This document shows, piece after piece, positions 1 through 8,816 of a stretch of 64,000 bases of DNA. A program made the translations under genes and the position numbers. The stretch's first letter is position 1, and the number at the start of each line of letters is the position of its first letter. Under the pieces are notes generated by a model. That model saw only the letters and a list, made by a program, of their open reading frames with translations. It ran no database searches and had not been told where the DNA came from. Source of the DNA: Alphaproteobacteria bacterium (GTDB lineage: Bacteria; Pseudomonadota; Alphaproteobacteria; UBA828); contig JAJDUK010000024.1 of assembly GCA_022826665.1 (NCBI GenBank), forward strand, positions 191,844 through 255,843, read 5' to 3'.

Positions 1-2
1 GG

Positions 3-833
3 GGGCGGACCGCGTTCTCGACGGTCATCAGCTTCATCTACTTCTTCCCGGTGCTGTGGATCATCCTGACCGCGTTCAAGAGCCACACCGACGCGCTCTC
101 CACCCCGCCCAAGTTCATCTTCACGCCGACGCTGGACAACTTCGTCAGCGTCTTCGCCCGCGCCTACGAGCGCGGCGGCGCGGCGGTGGACACCCACTTC
201 GACCTCTTCTTCTTCAACTCCATCTTCATCGCCGGCGCCTCGGTCGGGGTCGCGCTCATCATCGGCACAATCGCGGCCTACGGCTTCTCGCGCTGGCCGC
301 TCCGGGGCAACGAGACCTACCTCTTCATCATCCTCACCACCCGGATGCTGCCGCCGATCATCGTCATCATCCCGATCTTCATCATGTTCCGCCTGAGCGG
401 GCTCAGCGGCAGCTACATTGGCATCATCCTGCTCTATGCCGCCTTCAACCTGCCCTTCACCATCTGGATGATGAAGAGCTTCTTCGACGAGATACCGCGC
501 GAGGTGGAGGACGCGGCGCGCATGGACGGCAGCTCGGAGATGAAGATCTTCTTCCGCATCTGCCTGCCGCAGGTGAAGGCCGGCATCGCGGCGACCGCCG
601 TCTTCGGCCTGATCCTGACCTGGAACGAGTTCCTCTTCGCCCTGCTGCTCACCGGACGCGACACGCGAACGGTGCCGGTCGCCATGGCGCAGACCATCGG
701 TGGTGACATCGGCGTGCGCTGGGGGCTGCTGGCGGCGATCGAGACGTTGTTCCTGATCCCCGTGGTGTTCGTGACGTTCCTGCTGCAGAACCAGCTCCTG
801 CGCGGCGTCACCTTCGGCACCATCAGGCGGTAG
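3..833 (+). CDS. ABC transporter permease, MalG/UgpE type (5' end outside window)
   Basis: Inner-membrane permease of an ABC importer of the carbohydrate/polyol uptake class. The frame is open from the first base, so the true start lies upstream. About 276 residues are visible, close to a full MalG-type subunit. Hydrophobic segments alternate with short loops, and the cytoplasmic coupling (EAA) loop is visible as EDAARMDG followed by the ICLP motif at about 510-570. The C-terminus GTIRR is typical of the family. The stop is 7 bases before the ATPase gene, so the two are one operon. The substrate cannot be told from this window because the binding protein is not in it. Confidence 0.9.
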   Translation, partial: GRTAFSTVISFIYFFPVLWIILTAFKSHTDALSTPPKFIFTPTLDNFVSVFARAYERGGAAVDTHFDLFFFNSIFIAGASVGVALIIGTIAAYGFSRWPLRGNETYLFIILTTRMLPPIIVIIPIFIMFRLSGLSGSYIGIILLYAAFNLPFTIWMMKSFFDEIPREVEDAARMDGSSEMKIFFRICLPQVKAGIAATAVFGLILTWNEFLFALLLTGRDTRTVPVAMAQTIGGDIGVRWGLLAAIETLFLIPVVFVTFLLQNQLLRGVTFGTIRR

Positions 834-840
834 CGGGCCC

Positions 841-1941
841 ATGGCCGATATCGAGCTGCGCAACCTGTCCAAGCACTTCGGCTCGCTCGCCGCGGTCGAC
901 GACATCGACCTCGACGTCGAAGCCGGCGAGGTGGTGTGCCTGCTCGGGCCCTCCGGCTGCGGCAAGACCACGACGCTCCGCATGATCGCAGGGCTCGAGG
1001 ACGCGACGGCGGGCGACATCTTCATCGCGGGTGCGCGGGTCAACGAGCTCGCGCCGCGCGATCGGGACATCGCCATGGTGTTCCAGTTCTACGCGCTCTA
1101 TCCGAGCCTGACGGTGTCGGAGAACCTGGCCTTCCCCCTCCATGCCGAGCGCATCACCAAAGAGGAGATCGACCGCCGGGTGCGGGAGATTGCAGGCCTG
1201 CTGGACCTCTCCCACGCGCTCGGCCGGGTCCCCGGCCGGCTTGCGGAGGGCGAGAAGCAGCGCGTCGCGGTCGGCCGGGCCGTCATCCGGGACCCGCAAT
1301 GCTTCCTCTTCGACGAGCCCTTGAGCCGCCTCGACATTGCCGTCCGCCAGGAAATGCGCGGGCAGATCAAGCAGCTCCTCAACGGCCTGCACAAGGCGAC
1401 CGTGATCGTGACCCACGATCAGATCGAGGCGCTCACCATCGCCGACCGGATCGCGGTCATGCGCGACGGCATCATCGAGCAGGTGGCCAGCCCTCACGAC
1501 ATCTTCGCCAAGCCCGCCAACGTCTTCGTCGCGGGGTTCATCGGCACGCCGCAGATGAATCTGGTCGAGGCCAACGTCATCGACGCGGACGAGGACACGG
1601 CGACCGTGAACATGCTGGGGCAGGAGGTCGTGCTGCCGCTGCATGCGGAGATCTCCCTACAGGGCACCGCCCCGCGGCGCAATGCTCCGGTCACCGTGGG
1701 CGTACGCCCGCGCGGACTGGCACCCGCATCCGAGACTGGCCCCACCACGATCTCGGGCCAGGTCGACCTGATCGAGCCGATGGGGGCGGAGACCCTGATC
1801 CATCTCCGCATCGGCGAGGACGACCTGCGCGTGGTGACCAGCCGGGGGCACCCGGCCGCGGTCGGCGAGACCATGCACGTGGCGCCGACGCCAGGGCAGG
1901 TCCATCTGTTCGACCACGACGGCATGAGGATCGCCTCATGA
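841..1941 (+). CDS. ABC transporter ATP-binding protein, MalK/UgpC type, with non-canonical signature
   Basis: ATPase of the sugar/polyol importer family, 366 aa, with a C-terminal TOBE-like regulatory region. Walker A is GPSGCGKTT (residues 36-44), the Q-loop glutamine is in MVFQFYALYP, Walker B is CFLFDEPLSRLD and the H-loop is VTHDQIEAL. The signature, normally LSGGQ, reads LAEGE at residues 134-138, followed by the normal KQRVAVGRA. Loss of the signature serine and second glycine is usual in the degenerate half of heterodimeric ABC pairs, so a second, canonical ATPase may be encoded upstream of the window (inference). The stop codon overlaps the start of the next gene (ATGA). Confidence 0.93.
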   Translation: MADIELRNLSKHFGSLAAVDDIDLDVEAGEVVCLLGPSGCGKTTTLRMIAGLEDATAGDIFIAGARVNELAPRDRDIAMVFQFYALYPSLTVSENLAFPLHAERITKEEIDRRVREIAGLLDLSHALGRVPGRLAEGEKQRVAVGRAVIRDPQCFLFDEPLSRLDIAVRQEMRGQIKQLLNGLHKATVIVTHDQIEALTIADRIAVMRDGIIEQVASPHDIFAKPANVFVAGFIGTPQMNLVEANVIDADEDTATVNMLGQEVVLPLHAEISLQGTAPRRNAPVTVGVRPRGLAPASETGPTTISGQVDLIEPMGAETLIHLRIGEDDLRVVTSRGHPAAVGETMHVAPTPGQVHLFDHDGMRIAS

Positions 1942-2267
1942 GCGAGGCGCAGGTGGAGCCCCAGGAAGCGCCAGCGCAGGAAAAGCCCGCACGTCGCAAC
2001 ATGTCCCGCCGCACGGCGCGGCTGATCGTGATTGCGATCATCGCGCTCTGCCTGCTCGCTTTGGTCTTCATATTCCAGCCCGTCTACCGGCCGCTCTTCT
2101 CGGCCGGCTGCATCATGGTGGTGGCCGGCGGGCTCCTCTTCAATCTCATCCCCTTCGCCAACACCCAGAACCCCGTGAGGCGAGTGGTGCGGGTCACCGC
2201 CATCGTCGGCGCCATCCTCCTCACCGCCGTGCTGGTCGCCCTCGGCTTCGTCGAGATCCTGCTCTAG
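1938..2267 (+). CDS. small integral membrane protein in ABC transporter operon
   Basis: A 109-aa protein whose ATG overlaps the ATPase stop (ATGA), so it is translationally coupled to the transporter. The first 35 residues are hydrophilic, rich in Glu, Pro and Ala and then Arg. They are followed by three hydrophobic segments (about residues 36-53, 57-72 and 83-108). No family was recognised. Small membrane proteins do occur in some polyol ABC operons (GlpU in the rhizobial glycerol transporter), and this may be an analogous accessory subunit, but that is inference from position and topology only. Confidence 0.75.
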   Translation: MSEAQVEPQEAPAQEKPARRNMSRRTARLIVIAIIALCLLALVFIFQPVYRPLFSAGCIMVVAGGLLFNLIPFANTQNPVRRVVRVTAIVGAILLTAVLVALGFVEILL

Positions 2268-2292
2268 CACCGGCACGCTGGAACTGCGCACG

Positions 2293-2757
2293 ATGACGAG
2301 AGACGACTACGTGGACCTGGTGGAGCGGCACTACTTCGGCAGCGTCGCGCAAGCCGACATCCCGGCGGTGGTGGCCTGCTTCACCGACGACGCCTCGGTC
2401 ACGATCTATCACGGCGATGCCGCGCCGCGCCTCTTCAAGGCCAGGCCCACCGCCGGCGAGACTCCGCTGCCGCGCTTCTTCGAGCATCTGCTCGCGAACT
2501 ACGAGCCCCAATTCACCGAGTTCGTCCACTACGTGGATGTCGCCAACGAGCGCTGCGCCGCGATGTTTCTCGTGACGCTGACGCCGAAGCCCGATTCGCC
2601 TTACCGCGACGCCGGCGTGCAGCGCCTCCGCAACTGCAACTTCTTCCGCTGCCGGGACGGTCTCATCCACGAGATGACCATCTATTACAGCAATCCCGGC
2701 ACCGCAGGCGGTACGGACGCCCACGGCTCCCGCCCCACCGGCTTTCCCCAAGCCTGA
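2293..2757 (+). CDS. SnoaL-like / nuclear transport factor 2 fold protein
   Basis: A 154-aa protein with the NTF2-like pattern: an N-terminal helix (DYVDLVERHYFGSV), then the stretch IPAVVACFTDDASVTIYHG typical of SnoaL-type small-molecule enzymes, then alternating strands ending in RNCNFFRCRDGLIHEM. The family covers ketosteroid isomerase-like, cyclase and ring-hydroxylating beta-subunit-like proteins, so the reaction cannot be named. It follows the transporter operon by 25 bases and converges with the dioxygenase at 2766-3650. The neighbouring oxygenases suggest a role in degradation of a small organic acid or ring compound (inference). Confidence 0.78.
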   Translation: MTRDDYVDLVERHYFGSVAQADIPAVVACFTDDASVTIYHGDAAPRLFKARPTAGETPLPRFFEHLLANYEPQFTEFVHYVDVANERCAAMFLVTLTPKPDSPYRDAGVQRLRNCNFFRCRDGLIHEMTIYYSNPGTAGGTDAHGSRPTGFPQA

Positions 2758-2765
2758 CGCCGGGC

Positions 2766-3650
2766 CTAGCCCTCGGCGCTCCAGCCCTGCGGCGGGCGCG
2801 GGAACCAGACGTGCACTTGCCCGGTGCCCGCCGCGTTTTCGTAGTCGCTGAACGGCGTTCCGGTCGCGGTGCATTCGCGTCCGCCCAGAGCGGCGACCAT
2901 CATCAGGTAGTGCCCGAACAGTCCTTCCGGCTTGTGGGGGCGGAACGCGTCCATGGAGTCGATGACTGCCGCGTGGTCGCCTTGCACCCACCAGGCCAGG
3001 CGTTCGAGGTCGGCGGCGCGCGCTTCGGGCGTGCGGATGTGGATCGGGTCCGAGGCTTCGTGCCGGTCGATCTCCGAGAGCGGCCAGAAGCGGTGGCTCA
3101 TGCCCCCGCTCGCGAGCAGCACCGCGCGCTCGTCCGATTCGGCAATCGCCCGCCCCAGCGCCGCCCCCACCGCCAGAAAATCCTCGTCCCGCGCGGTCTG
3201 GCAGATGCTGACGGAGACCCAGCGCTCGCCCCGATTCAGGTAGTGGGCGAGGTTGACGGTGGGGTAGTGGATCGGCAGGTGCGTATCGTCGTTGGCGATG
3301 CAGGGGATGCCGGCGTGCTCGCGCACCGCCGCTGCCATGCTGGCAGCCAGCGCCGGGCCCCCGGCGAGGTCGTAGGGCAGGCCGTGAATGCCGCGCGGGA
3401 GCTCGCCCGAGGTGTAGCGGCCCCGGCGGCGCTCGTGGGCGCTCACGATGAACTCCACGGTGGTGAACCAGTGGGTGTCGAACACCACGAAGGTATCGGG
3501 TTGAAGGTCGTCGAGGACCTCGCTGCGCAGCCGCTCGAGACCGGGCACGAGGCTCAGCTCGCGGCCCTCGTTCAGCGCAAGCCGGACCTCCTTCGGCAGC
3601 ATGATCGTAGGCACATGCGACAGAAAGCCGGCGCCCGCGATATCTCCCAC
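2766..3650 (-). CDS. class III extradiol ring-cleavage dioxygenase (LigB/HpaD-like)
   Basis: A 294-aa protein of the LigB-type non-haem iron dioxygenases that open catechol-like rings. Family features are GAGFLSHVPTIMLP at the N-terminus with a conserved His, FDTHWFTT, the segment GIHGLPYDL, and SGGMSHRFWP followed by PEGLFGHYLMMVAALGG. It most resembles the 3,4-dihydroxyphenylacetate/2-aminophenol branch, but the substrate is not proven. I chose the GTG at 3650 because AAAGGAGGAGAC sits directly upstream. A longer open frame to 3710 has low-complexity Gly/Arg residues and no ribosome site. It is transcribed divergently from the P450 across an operator-like dyad. Confidence 0.85.
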   Translation of the reverse strand: MGDIAGAGFLSHVPTIMLPKEVRLALNEGRELSLVPGLERLRSEVLDDLQPDTFVVFDTHWFTTVEFIVSAHERRRGRYTSGELPRGIHGLPYDLAGGPALAASMAAAVREHAGIPCIANDDTHLPIHYPTVNLAHYLNRGERWVSVSICQTARDEDFLAVGAALGRAIAESDERAVLLASGGMSHRFWPLSEIDRHEASDPIHIRTPEARAADLERLAWWVQGDHAAVIDSMDAFRPHKPEGLFGHYLMMVAALGGRECTATGTPFSDYENAAGTGQVHVWFPRPPQGWSAEG

Positions 3651-3735
3651 GTCTCCTCCTTTGCCGCCTCGCCCGCGCCCCGGAGCCGACCCGCCGGCTC
3701 GGGCTGGCACGCACAGCGAACGACTTCGGTGGACA

Positions 3736-3757
3736 GATCGTTCGTATCCGAACTATC
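3736..3757. promoter_or_regulatory. operator-like dyad in divergent promoter (dioxygenase / P450)
   Basis: The sequence is ATCGTTCG-TATC-CGAACTAT with GAT/ATC flanks. The inner arms GTTCG/CGAAC are perfect and the outer arms nearly so. It lies between the divergent starts 3650 and 3794. The same half-site ATCGTTCG with the same 4-bp spacing recurs at 8773-8792. A regulator such as the MarR protein at 9666 could bind both (inference). Confidence 0.55.
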
Positions 3758-3793
3758 ATGCTGCCAACCGGTTCGCAACCAAACGAGACCGCC

Positions 3794-5053
3794 ATGTCCG
3801 CGCTTCTTTCTTCCGAGCCGGAGGGGATCGCCGACCTCTCCTCCCACGACTCCTTCGTCAATTGCGTGCCGCACAGGACCTTCGAGGCGCTGCGGCGCGA
3901 CGACCCGGTTGCGTGGTTCGACGAGCGCGACGCCTCCGGGTTCTGGGCCATCACCCGCCACGAGGACATCGCGGAGATCAGCAAGAACTTCCGGCAGTTC
4001 ACGACCCGGCAAGGAATCCGGCTCGAAGAGATGACGGACGAGGAGCGGATCGCGCGGCTCACCATGATGGAGCAGGACCCGCCCGAGCACACCCGCCTGC
4101 GCCGCCTGGTCAACCGCACCTTCTCGCGCCGCTTCATCGAGACCTACCGGGACCGGGTCCGCGCCATCGTCTCCCGCGTGCTCGATGAGGCCCTGAAGCA
4201 GGACGAGTTCGATTGTGTCGACGCGATCGCGAAGCCTCTACCCATGCTGATGCTGGCAGGCGTTCTCGGGGTGTCGGAGGAGGACGGCGCCTGGCTCGCC
4301 GACAAGGGCGACGAGATGATGGCGAACAGCGACCCGGACTTCACCGACCACGTGGTCGACCAGACCGACACTGACGCCTTCCGCCTCATGCCCTTCCGCT
4401 CGCCGGCCGGCGCGGAGGTCTTCGAGTACGCGGAGCGCCAGGCCGCGCTCCGGCGCGGGAAGCCGCGCGGCGACGTGATCAGCCTTCTGCTGGAGCCCGA
4501 TCGCGACGGCGAGCCGCTCACCGATCACGAGTTCAAGAACTTCTTCACGCTGCTGGTGGTGGCGGGCAACGACACCACGCGCTACGCGGTCGCCTCCTCT
4601 GTCGACCTGCTCGCGCGCGAGCCCCAGCTCTTCGAACAACTACAGGGCGCCGACGAGACGCTCTGGGCCACGGCGGTGGAGGAGCTGCTGCGCATCTCGT
4701 CGCCCACCATGCACTTTCGCCGCACCGCCGTGGAGGATTGCGAGATGCACGGGCGCACCATCGCGGCGGGCGACAAGGTGATCCTGTGGTTCATCTCCGG
4801 CAACTTCGACGACCGGGTCTTCGACGATCCCTACAACACCGATTTCGCGCGCGATCCGAACCCGCAGATGGCCTTCGGTCGGGGCGGGCCGCACCTCTGC
4901 CTCGGCCTCTGGCTGGCGCGGCTGGAGCTGCGCATCGTGCTGGAGGAGCTGACGCGGCGGGTGCGCACCATCCGACCGGCCGGCCAGGCGCTCCGGCTCC
5001 GCTCCAACTTCATCAACGGCATCAAGTACCTGCCCGTGTCGGTGACCTGCTGA
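3794..5053 (+). CDS. cytochrome P450
   Basis: A soluble bacterial P450 of 419 aa from the ATG at 3794, a usual length. The I-helix oxygen-activation motif AGNDTT is at residues 257-262, the ExxR pair is E297/R300 in EELLRI, and the haem loop FGRGGPHLCLG carries the thiolate ligand C369. The fragment DPPEHTRLRRLVNRTFS is the usual N-terminal half marker. An alternative ATG at 3758 abuts the operator-like dyad and would add 12 poorly conserved residues, so 3794 is preferred. It lies in a run with a GS-like enzyme and an aldehyde dehydrogenase. No ferredoxin or reductase is adjacent; the nearest ferredoxin is the Rieske protein at 15159. Substrate unknown. Confidence 0.94.
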   Translation: MSALLSSEPEGIADLSSHDSFVNCVPHRTFEALRRDDPVAWFDERDASGFWAITRHEDIAEISKNFRQFTTRQGIRLEEMTDEERIARLTMMEQDPPEHTRLRRLVNRTFSRRFIETYRDRVRAIVSRVLDEALKQDEFDCVDAIAKPLPMLMLAGVLGVSEEDGAWLADKGDEMMANSDPDFTDHVVDQTDTDAFRLMPFRSPAGAEVFEYAERQAALRRGKPRGDVISLLLEPDRDGEPLTDHEFKNFFTLLVVAGNDTTRYAVASSVDLLAREPQLFEQLQGADETLWATAVEELLRISSPTMHFRRTAVEDCEMHGRTIAAGDKVILWFISGNFDDRVFDDPYNTDFARDPNPQMAFGRGGPHLCLGLWLARLELRIVLEELTRRVRTIRPAGQALRLRSNFINGIKYLPVSVTC

Positions 5054-5083
5054 CCGGCATGGCCGAGTGATAGGGCGCTTGGC

Positions 5084-6370
5084 ATGAGCGACTACGAACG
5101 CATTCGGGTCCTGTTCTGCGACCACCTGAACCTCGCGCGCGGCAAGTACGTCCCGCGCGCAATCGCCGAGTCCGGCACGCTCCGGCAGTGCGTCGGGGTC
5201 TACGCCGTGGACTACGAGCGTGCCTTGATCCCCGCCCCCGGATCGGGTGTCCCCGAAGGCCTGCCGGATATGGAGGCGGTGTTCGACCTCGACCAGGTCC
5301 GGCCCGGTTGGGAAGCCGGCACCGGCGTGGTGGTGGCGGACCTGGAGAAGGAGGGGCAACCGCTTGGGCTCTGCGCACGGGGCGCGCTCGCCCGCGCGAT
5401 TGCCGCATGGCAGCAGGTCGGCCTCGCGCCCTTCCTCGGCATCGAGCTCGAGGCTTTCGTCTTCGAGCGCGATTCCACCGGCAACTGGGTGCCCTACGAT
5501 ACCCCCGGCGCCTACGTCTACGGCACCGGCACTGCAGTCGACCCCGCCGGCCTGGTCGACGACATCTGGTCGCAGGCGGAGGCCTGCGGCTTCCCGCTGG
5601 AGGCGATCAACAGCGAATTCGACTGGCCGCAGTTCGAGTTCACGCTACGCTACCGGGACGCGCTCGGCGCCATCGACGACATCTTCCTCTTCCGCCTGAT
5701 GGCGCGAGAGGTCGCGGCGAAGCGGGGCTATCTGCTCAGCTTCATGCCCAAGCCGCTCTCGGATCGCGGCGGCAGTGGAGTCCACCTCAACCTCAGCTTC
5801 GCCGGCAAGGACGGCAACAACGCCTGCGCCGACCCCGCGCAGGCGGACGGCCTCTCCGAACTCGCCCGGCAATGCATCGCGGGGCTCATGCATCATCACC
5901 GCTCCATGGCCGGGCTGATTGCACCCACCGTCAACTCCTACCGCCGGCTTCGCCCGGCCAGCCTCGCCGGCTACTGGGCGAACTGGGGATACGACCACCG
6001 CGGCGTCGCGGTGCGGGTGCCCGGCGAGCGCGGCCCGGCGACGCGCATCGAGCATCGCGTTGCCGACGGCGCTGCCAATCCCTACGTCGCCGCCGCAGCC
6101 ATGCTGCGGGCGGCCCGGCTCGGGGTGGAGAACGACTATCCGCTACCGCCGGCGGAGACCGGCGACGGGCTGGAGAGCGTCGATACCGACGTGACCGTGC
6201 CCGAGAACTTGGGCGCGGCGCTCGACGCCCTGGAGCAGGACGACGCGCTGGTCTCCGCCATCGGCGCGCTGCTGGTCGCGAACCACATCGGGATCAAGCG
6301 CAAGGAGTGGGACGACTACCTCGGCAGCACGACGGACTGGGAGATGTCGCGCTACCTCAACTTCCTCTAG
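5084..6370 (+). CDS. glutamine synthetase-family ligase (gamma-glutamyl-amine synthetase type)
   Basis: A 428-aa protein of the glutamine synthetase fold. The C-terminal catalytic domain shows GIELEAFVFE (metal-binding glutamates), INSEFDWPQFEFTLRY, GGSGVHLNLSF, APTVNSYRRL and an arginine/glutamate run with ANPYVAAAAML. It is shorter than GlnA (about 470) and lacks the C-terminal adenylylation loop, as do the PuuA-like and other gamma-glutamylation enzymes that attach glutamate to amines. It lies between a P450 and an aldehyde dehydrogenase on the same strand. This resembles routes in which an amine is gamma-glutamylated, oxidised to an aldehyde and dehydrogenated, but the substrate is unknown. 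Confidence 0.88.
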   Translation: MSDYERIRVLFCDHLNLARGKYVPRAIAESGTLRQCVGVYAVDYERALIPAPGSGVPEGLPDMEAVFDLDQVRPGWEAGTGVVVADLEKEGQPLGLCARGALARAIAAWQQVGLAPFLGIELEAFVFERDSTGNWVPYDTPGAYVYGTGTAVDPAGLVDDIWSQAEACGFPLEAINSEFDWPQFEFTLRYRDALGAIDDIFLFRLMAREVAAKRGYLLSFMPKPLSDRGGSGVHLNLSFAGKDGNNACADPAQADGLSELARQCIAGLMHHHRSMAGLIAPTVNSYRRLRPASLAGYWANWGYDHRGVAVRVPGERGPATRIEHRVADGAANPYVAAAAMLRAARLGVENDYPLPPAETGDGLESVDTDVTVPENLGAALDALEQDDALVSAIGALLVANHIGIKRKEWDDYLGSTTDWEMSRYLNFL

Positions 6371-6410
6371 CCCCGCGCCTCGACCCGCACGGCATAGAGC
6401 GGAGGAGTCG

Positions 6411-7874
6411 ATGACTGCGCCCCGGATCGACATCGACGGCGTCTCCGTCTCACCCGATCACTACATCGCAGGGCGCCGCGTGCCCTCGGAACGCCGCTTC
6501 GAGGATCGTTCGCCGCTCGACTGGACCCGGAAGCTCGGAGACTTCGCGGCGGGCGATGCCGAGACCGCCGCGCAGGCGGTAAGCGCGGCGGCGGACGCCT
6601 TCCCCGGCTGGTCGGCAAAGAGCCCGGCCGAGCGCGCTGTCTACATGCACCGTCTGGCCGAGCTCATCGACGCGAACGTCGCCACCCTGGCCCGGCTCGA
6701 ATGCCTCGACATGGCGATGCTTCAGGAGAGCCTGGAGCTGCGGGTGATCCCCCGAGGGGCGCGGAACTTTCGCGCCTACGCGGACCTCGCCTGCGACTAC
6801 GAGGCGCGGGCCTGGAACTCCAACGGCACCGCTAACCGTGTGTTGCGCATGCCCGCCGGCCCCGCGGTGATCATCACGCCCTGGAACGCGCCCTTCATGC
6901 TCGCGACCTGGAAGTGCGCGCCGGCGCTCGCCGCCGGCAACACCGTAGTCCTCAAGCCGGCGGAATGGTCGCCGATCACGGCCTCCCTGCTCGCCGATCT
7001 CGTGGACGAGGCGGGGTTCCCGCCCGGTGTCTTCAACGTCGTCCAGGGAATCGGCGAGGAGGTCGGCGCAGCCTTGGTCGCGGACCCGCGGGTGCGCCGC
7101 ATCTCCTTCACCGGCTCGCCCGAGGCGGCCCGACAGATCGGGGCTGCCGCTGCCCACAACATCGTGCCGTTCACGGCGGAGCTCGGCGGCAAGAGCCCCT
7201 TCATCGTGTTCGCCGACGCCGACCTCGATGCCGCCGCCCGCAAGGCCGCCGGCCAGTACGACGACGCAGGCCAAATCTGCCTGGCAGGCACGCGCCTCTT
7301 GGTGGAGCAATCGGTGCGCGACGCGTTCCTGGAGCGAATGCTCGCCTACACCGACGAGCACGTGGCGGGTGACAGCCGGGAGCCCGGCACCACGCTCTCT
7401 CCGCTCATCCATCCCGAGCACCTCGCGCGGGTCCACGGTTTCGTCGAGCGGGCGCGGGCGGCGGGAGACCGGGTGCTGAGAGGCGGGCACGTCACGAAGG
7501 AGGGCGGGCTCTGGTACGAGCCGACCCTGATCGAGCCCCGCAGCAACGAGGCCGAGATCGTGCAGCACGAGGTGTTCGGCCCGGTGCTGACCCTGCAAAC
7601 CTTCGCGGACAAAGACGAGGCAGTGGCGCTCGCCAACGGCACGCACTACGGGCTGGCTGGGGTCGTCTACACCGGCGACGCGGCGAGGGCCGAGCGCATC
7701 GGCCAGCGGGTGCGCGCGGGCACGGTCTGGGTCAACTGCTTTCTCGTCCGCGACCTGAGCGCGCCCTTCGGCGGCTGCGGCATCAGCGGCATCGGCAGAG
7801 AGGGCGGCGACTACGCCCTCGACTTCCACAGCGACCTGAAGACCCTGCAGATCCTGGAGGGCTCCACCGCCTGA
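6411..7874 (+). CDS. NAD(P)+-dependent aldehyde dehydrogenase
   Basis: A 487-aa ALDH-superfamily enzyme oxidising an aldehyde to the acid. Visible motifs are ITPWNAPFMLATWKCAPAL, GNTVVLKPAEWSP (cofactor binding), FTGSPEAARQI, the general base E257 in AELGGKSPF, and the nucleophile C290 in GQICLAGTRL. HEVFGPVLTLQTF and the C-terminal PFGGCGISGIGREGG are normal. The family includes 5-carboxymethyl-2-hydroxymuconate semialdehyde dehydrogenase (HpaE). With a HpaD-like dioxygenase and an FAH-family protein nearby, that role is possible but not shown. It starts 40 bases after the GS-like gene, with a GGAGGAG site before the ATG. Confidence 0.93.
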   Translation: MTAPRIDIDGVSVSPDHYIAGRRVPSERRFEDRSPLDWTRKLGDFAAGDAETAAQAVSAAADAFPGWSAKSPAERAVYMHRLAELIDANVATLARLECLDMAMLQESLELRVIPRGARNFRAYADLACDYEARAWNSNGTANRVLRMPAGPAVIITPWNAPFMLATWKCAPALAAGNTVVLKPAEWSPITASLLADLVDEAGFPPGVFNVVQGIGEEVGAALVADPRVRRISFTGSPEAARQIGAAAAHNIVPFTAELGGKSPFIVFADADLDAAARKAAGQYDDAGQICLAGTRLLVEQSVRDAFLERMLAYTDEHVAGDSREPGTTLSPLIHPEHLARVHGFVERARAAGDRVLRGGHVTKEGGLWYEPTLIEPRSNEAEIVQHEVFGPVLTLQTFADKDEAVALANGTHYGLAGVVYTGDAARAERIGQRVRAGTVWVNCFLVRDLSAPFGGCGISGIGREGGDYALDFHSDLKTLQILEGSTA

Positions 7875-7904
7875 CGCCGCGCGCCGGCGCCGGGCTGGAG
7901 GAAG

Positions 7905-8753
7905 TCAGGATTTGCGCGGTGCGCGAATGCCGCGGAACTCCCAGTCGCCGCCGAGCGCGGTGGACATCACTTCCTCCGTACTCGTCGGCTGGGCGCCGAC
8001 ATCGTCGCGGATGGGCGCAGGTCCCTGGACGATTTCGTTCTCCAGCGCCCCCAGCCCGTCCACCTCCACCCGCACCACGTCGCCGGGCTGAACCGGCCGG
8101 CTGTTGGCGGGCGTGCCGGAGAGCAGCAGGTCGCCGGGCTCCAAGGTGATGTTGCGGGCGATGTCGGCCACGAGATAGTGCATGTCCCACGCCATCTCGT
8201 CCGTGTTTCCGTCCTGGGCGAGGGCGCCGTTGACGTAGGTGCGGACCGACTTGCCGCGAAAGTCCCAGCCGCCCACCAGGGCGGGGCCGACCGGGCACAG
8301 CGTGTCCGAGCCCTTCACCCGCAGCATTGAGCCCGCGTCGGTATCGCGGAAGTCGTGCAGGCCGTAGTCGTTGGCGATGGTGTAGCCGGCGATGTAGTCG
8401 CCAGCCTCCTCGCGCGCGATGTTCCGGCAGTGCCGGCCGATGACGATGGCGATCTCGCCCTCGTAGTTCAGCCACTGGCAGCGCTCGGGCCGCACCACCT
8501 GGGCACGGTGCCCGCAGAGCGCGCTCACCGGCTTGTGGAAGTAGGTCGGCGTCGCCGGCAGCGTCACCATGAACTCGTCCACCCGGCTCTTGTAGTTGAG
8601 GTGCACGCAGATGATCTTGCGCGGCTCCGTCGGCGGCAGGTGGATCGCATCTGCCAGCGCGACCGAGCGCCCGTCCTTCGCGTGCAGGCGCTCGCCTTCT
8701 CTGGTCACGACGACGGGATAACCGTCGAGCAGGATGCGCCGGAACTCCGTCAT
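7905..8753 (-). CDS. fumarylacetoacetate hydrolase (FAH) family protein
   Basis: A 282-aa protein of the FAH/HpaG superfamily of metal-dependent hydrolases, decarboxylases and isomerases acting on ring-cleavage products. It shows KIICVHLNYKSRVDEF, the acidic metal site WLNYEGEIAIVIGRHCRNI, GYTIANDYGLHDFRD, and the C-terminal TLEPGDLLLSGTP. The ATG at 8753 matches the family N-terminus. An upstream extension of the open frame would run through the intergenic operators. It converges with the aldehyde dehydrogenase and diverges from the acetoacetate decarboxylase-like gene. A role in breakdown of the product of the 2766-3650 dioxygenase is a reasonable inference. Confidence 0.9.
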   Translation of the reverse strand: MTEFRRILLDGYPVVVTREGERLHAKDGRSVALADAIHLPPTEPRKIICVHLNYKSRVDEFMVTLPATPTYFHKPVSALCGHRAQVVRPERCQWLNYEGEIAIVIGRHCRNIAREEAGDYIAGYTIANDYGLHDFRDTDAGSMLRVKGSDTLCPVGPALVGGWDFRGKSVRTYVNGALAQDGNTDEMAWDMHYLVADIARNITLEPGDLLLSGTPANSRPVQPGDVVRVEVDGLGALENEIVQGPAPIRDDVGAQPTSTEEVMSTALGGDWEFRGIRAPRKS

Positions 8754-8772
8754 GGCTGGCCCTCGGCTTGAA

Positions 8773-8792
8773 ATCGTTCGGTCCCTGACGAT
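8773..8792. promoter_or_regulatory. operator-like dyad, second copy (FAH promoter)
   Basis: ATCGTTCG-GTCC-CTGACGAT lies 19 bp upstream of the FAH-family start. The left half-site is identical to the one at 3737-3744 and the spacer length is the same. The right half matches the inverted consensus CGAACGAT at 6 of 8 positions. Confidence 0.5.
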
Positions 8793-8816
8793 AGGATCGC
8801 GGCTCAGGAAAGACAA

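Noticed and set aside
2221-4137. A 638-codon minus-strand frame covering the SnoaL-like, dioxygenase and P450 start region
   Set aside because: It conflicts with three well-supported genes and has an arginine-rich composition typical of shadow frames.
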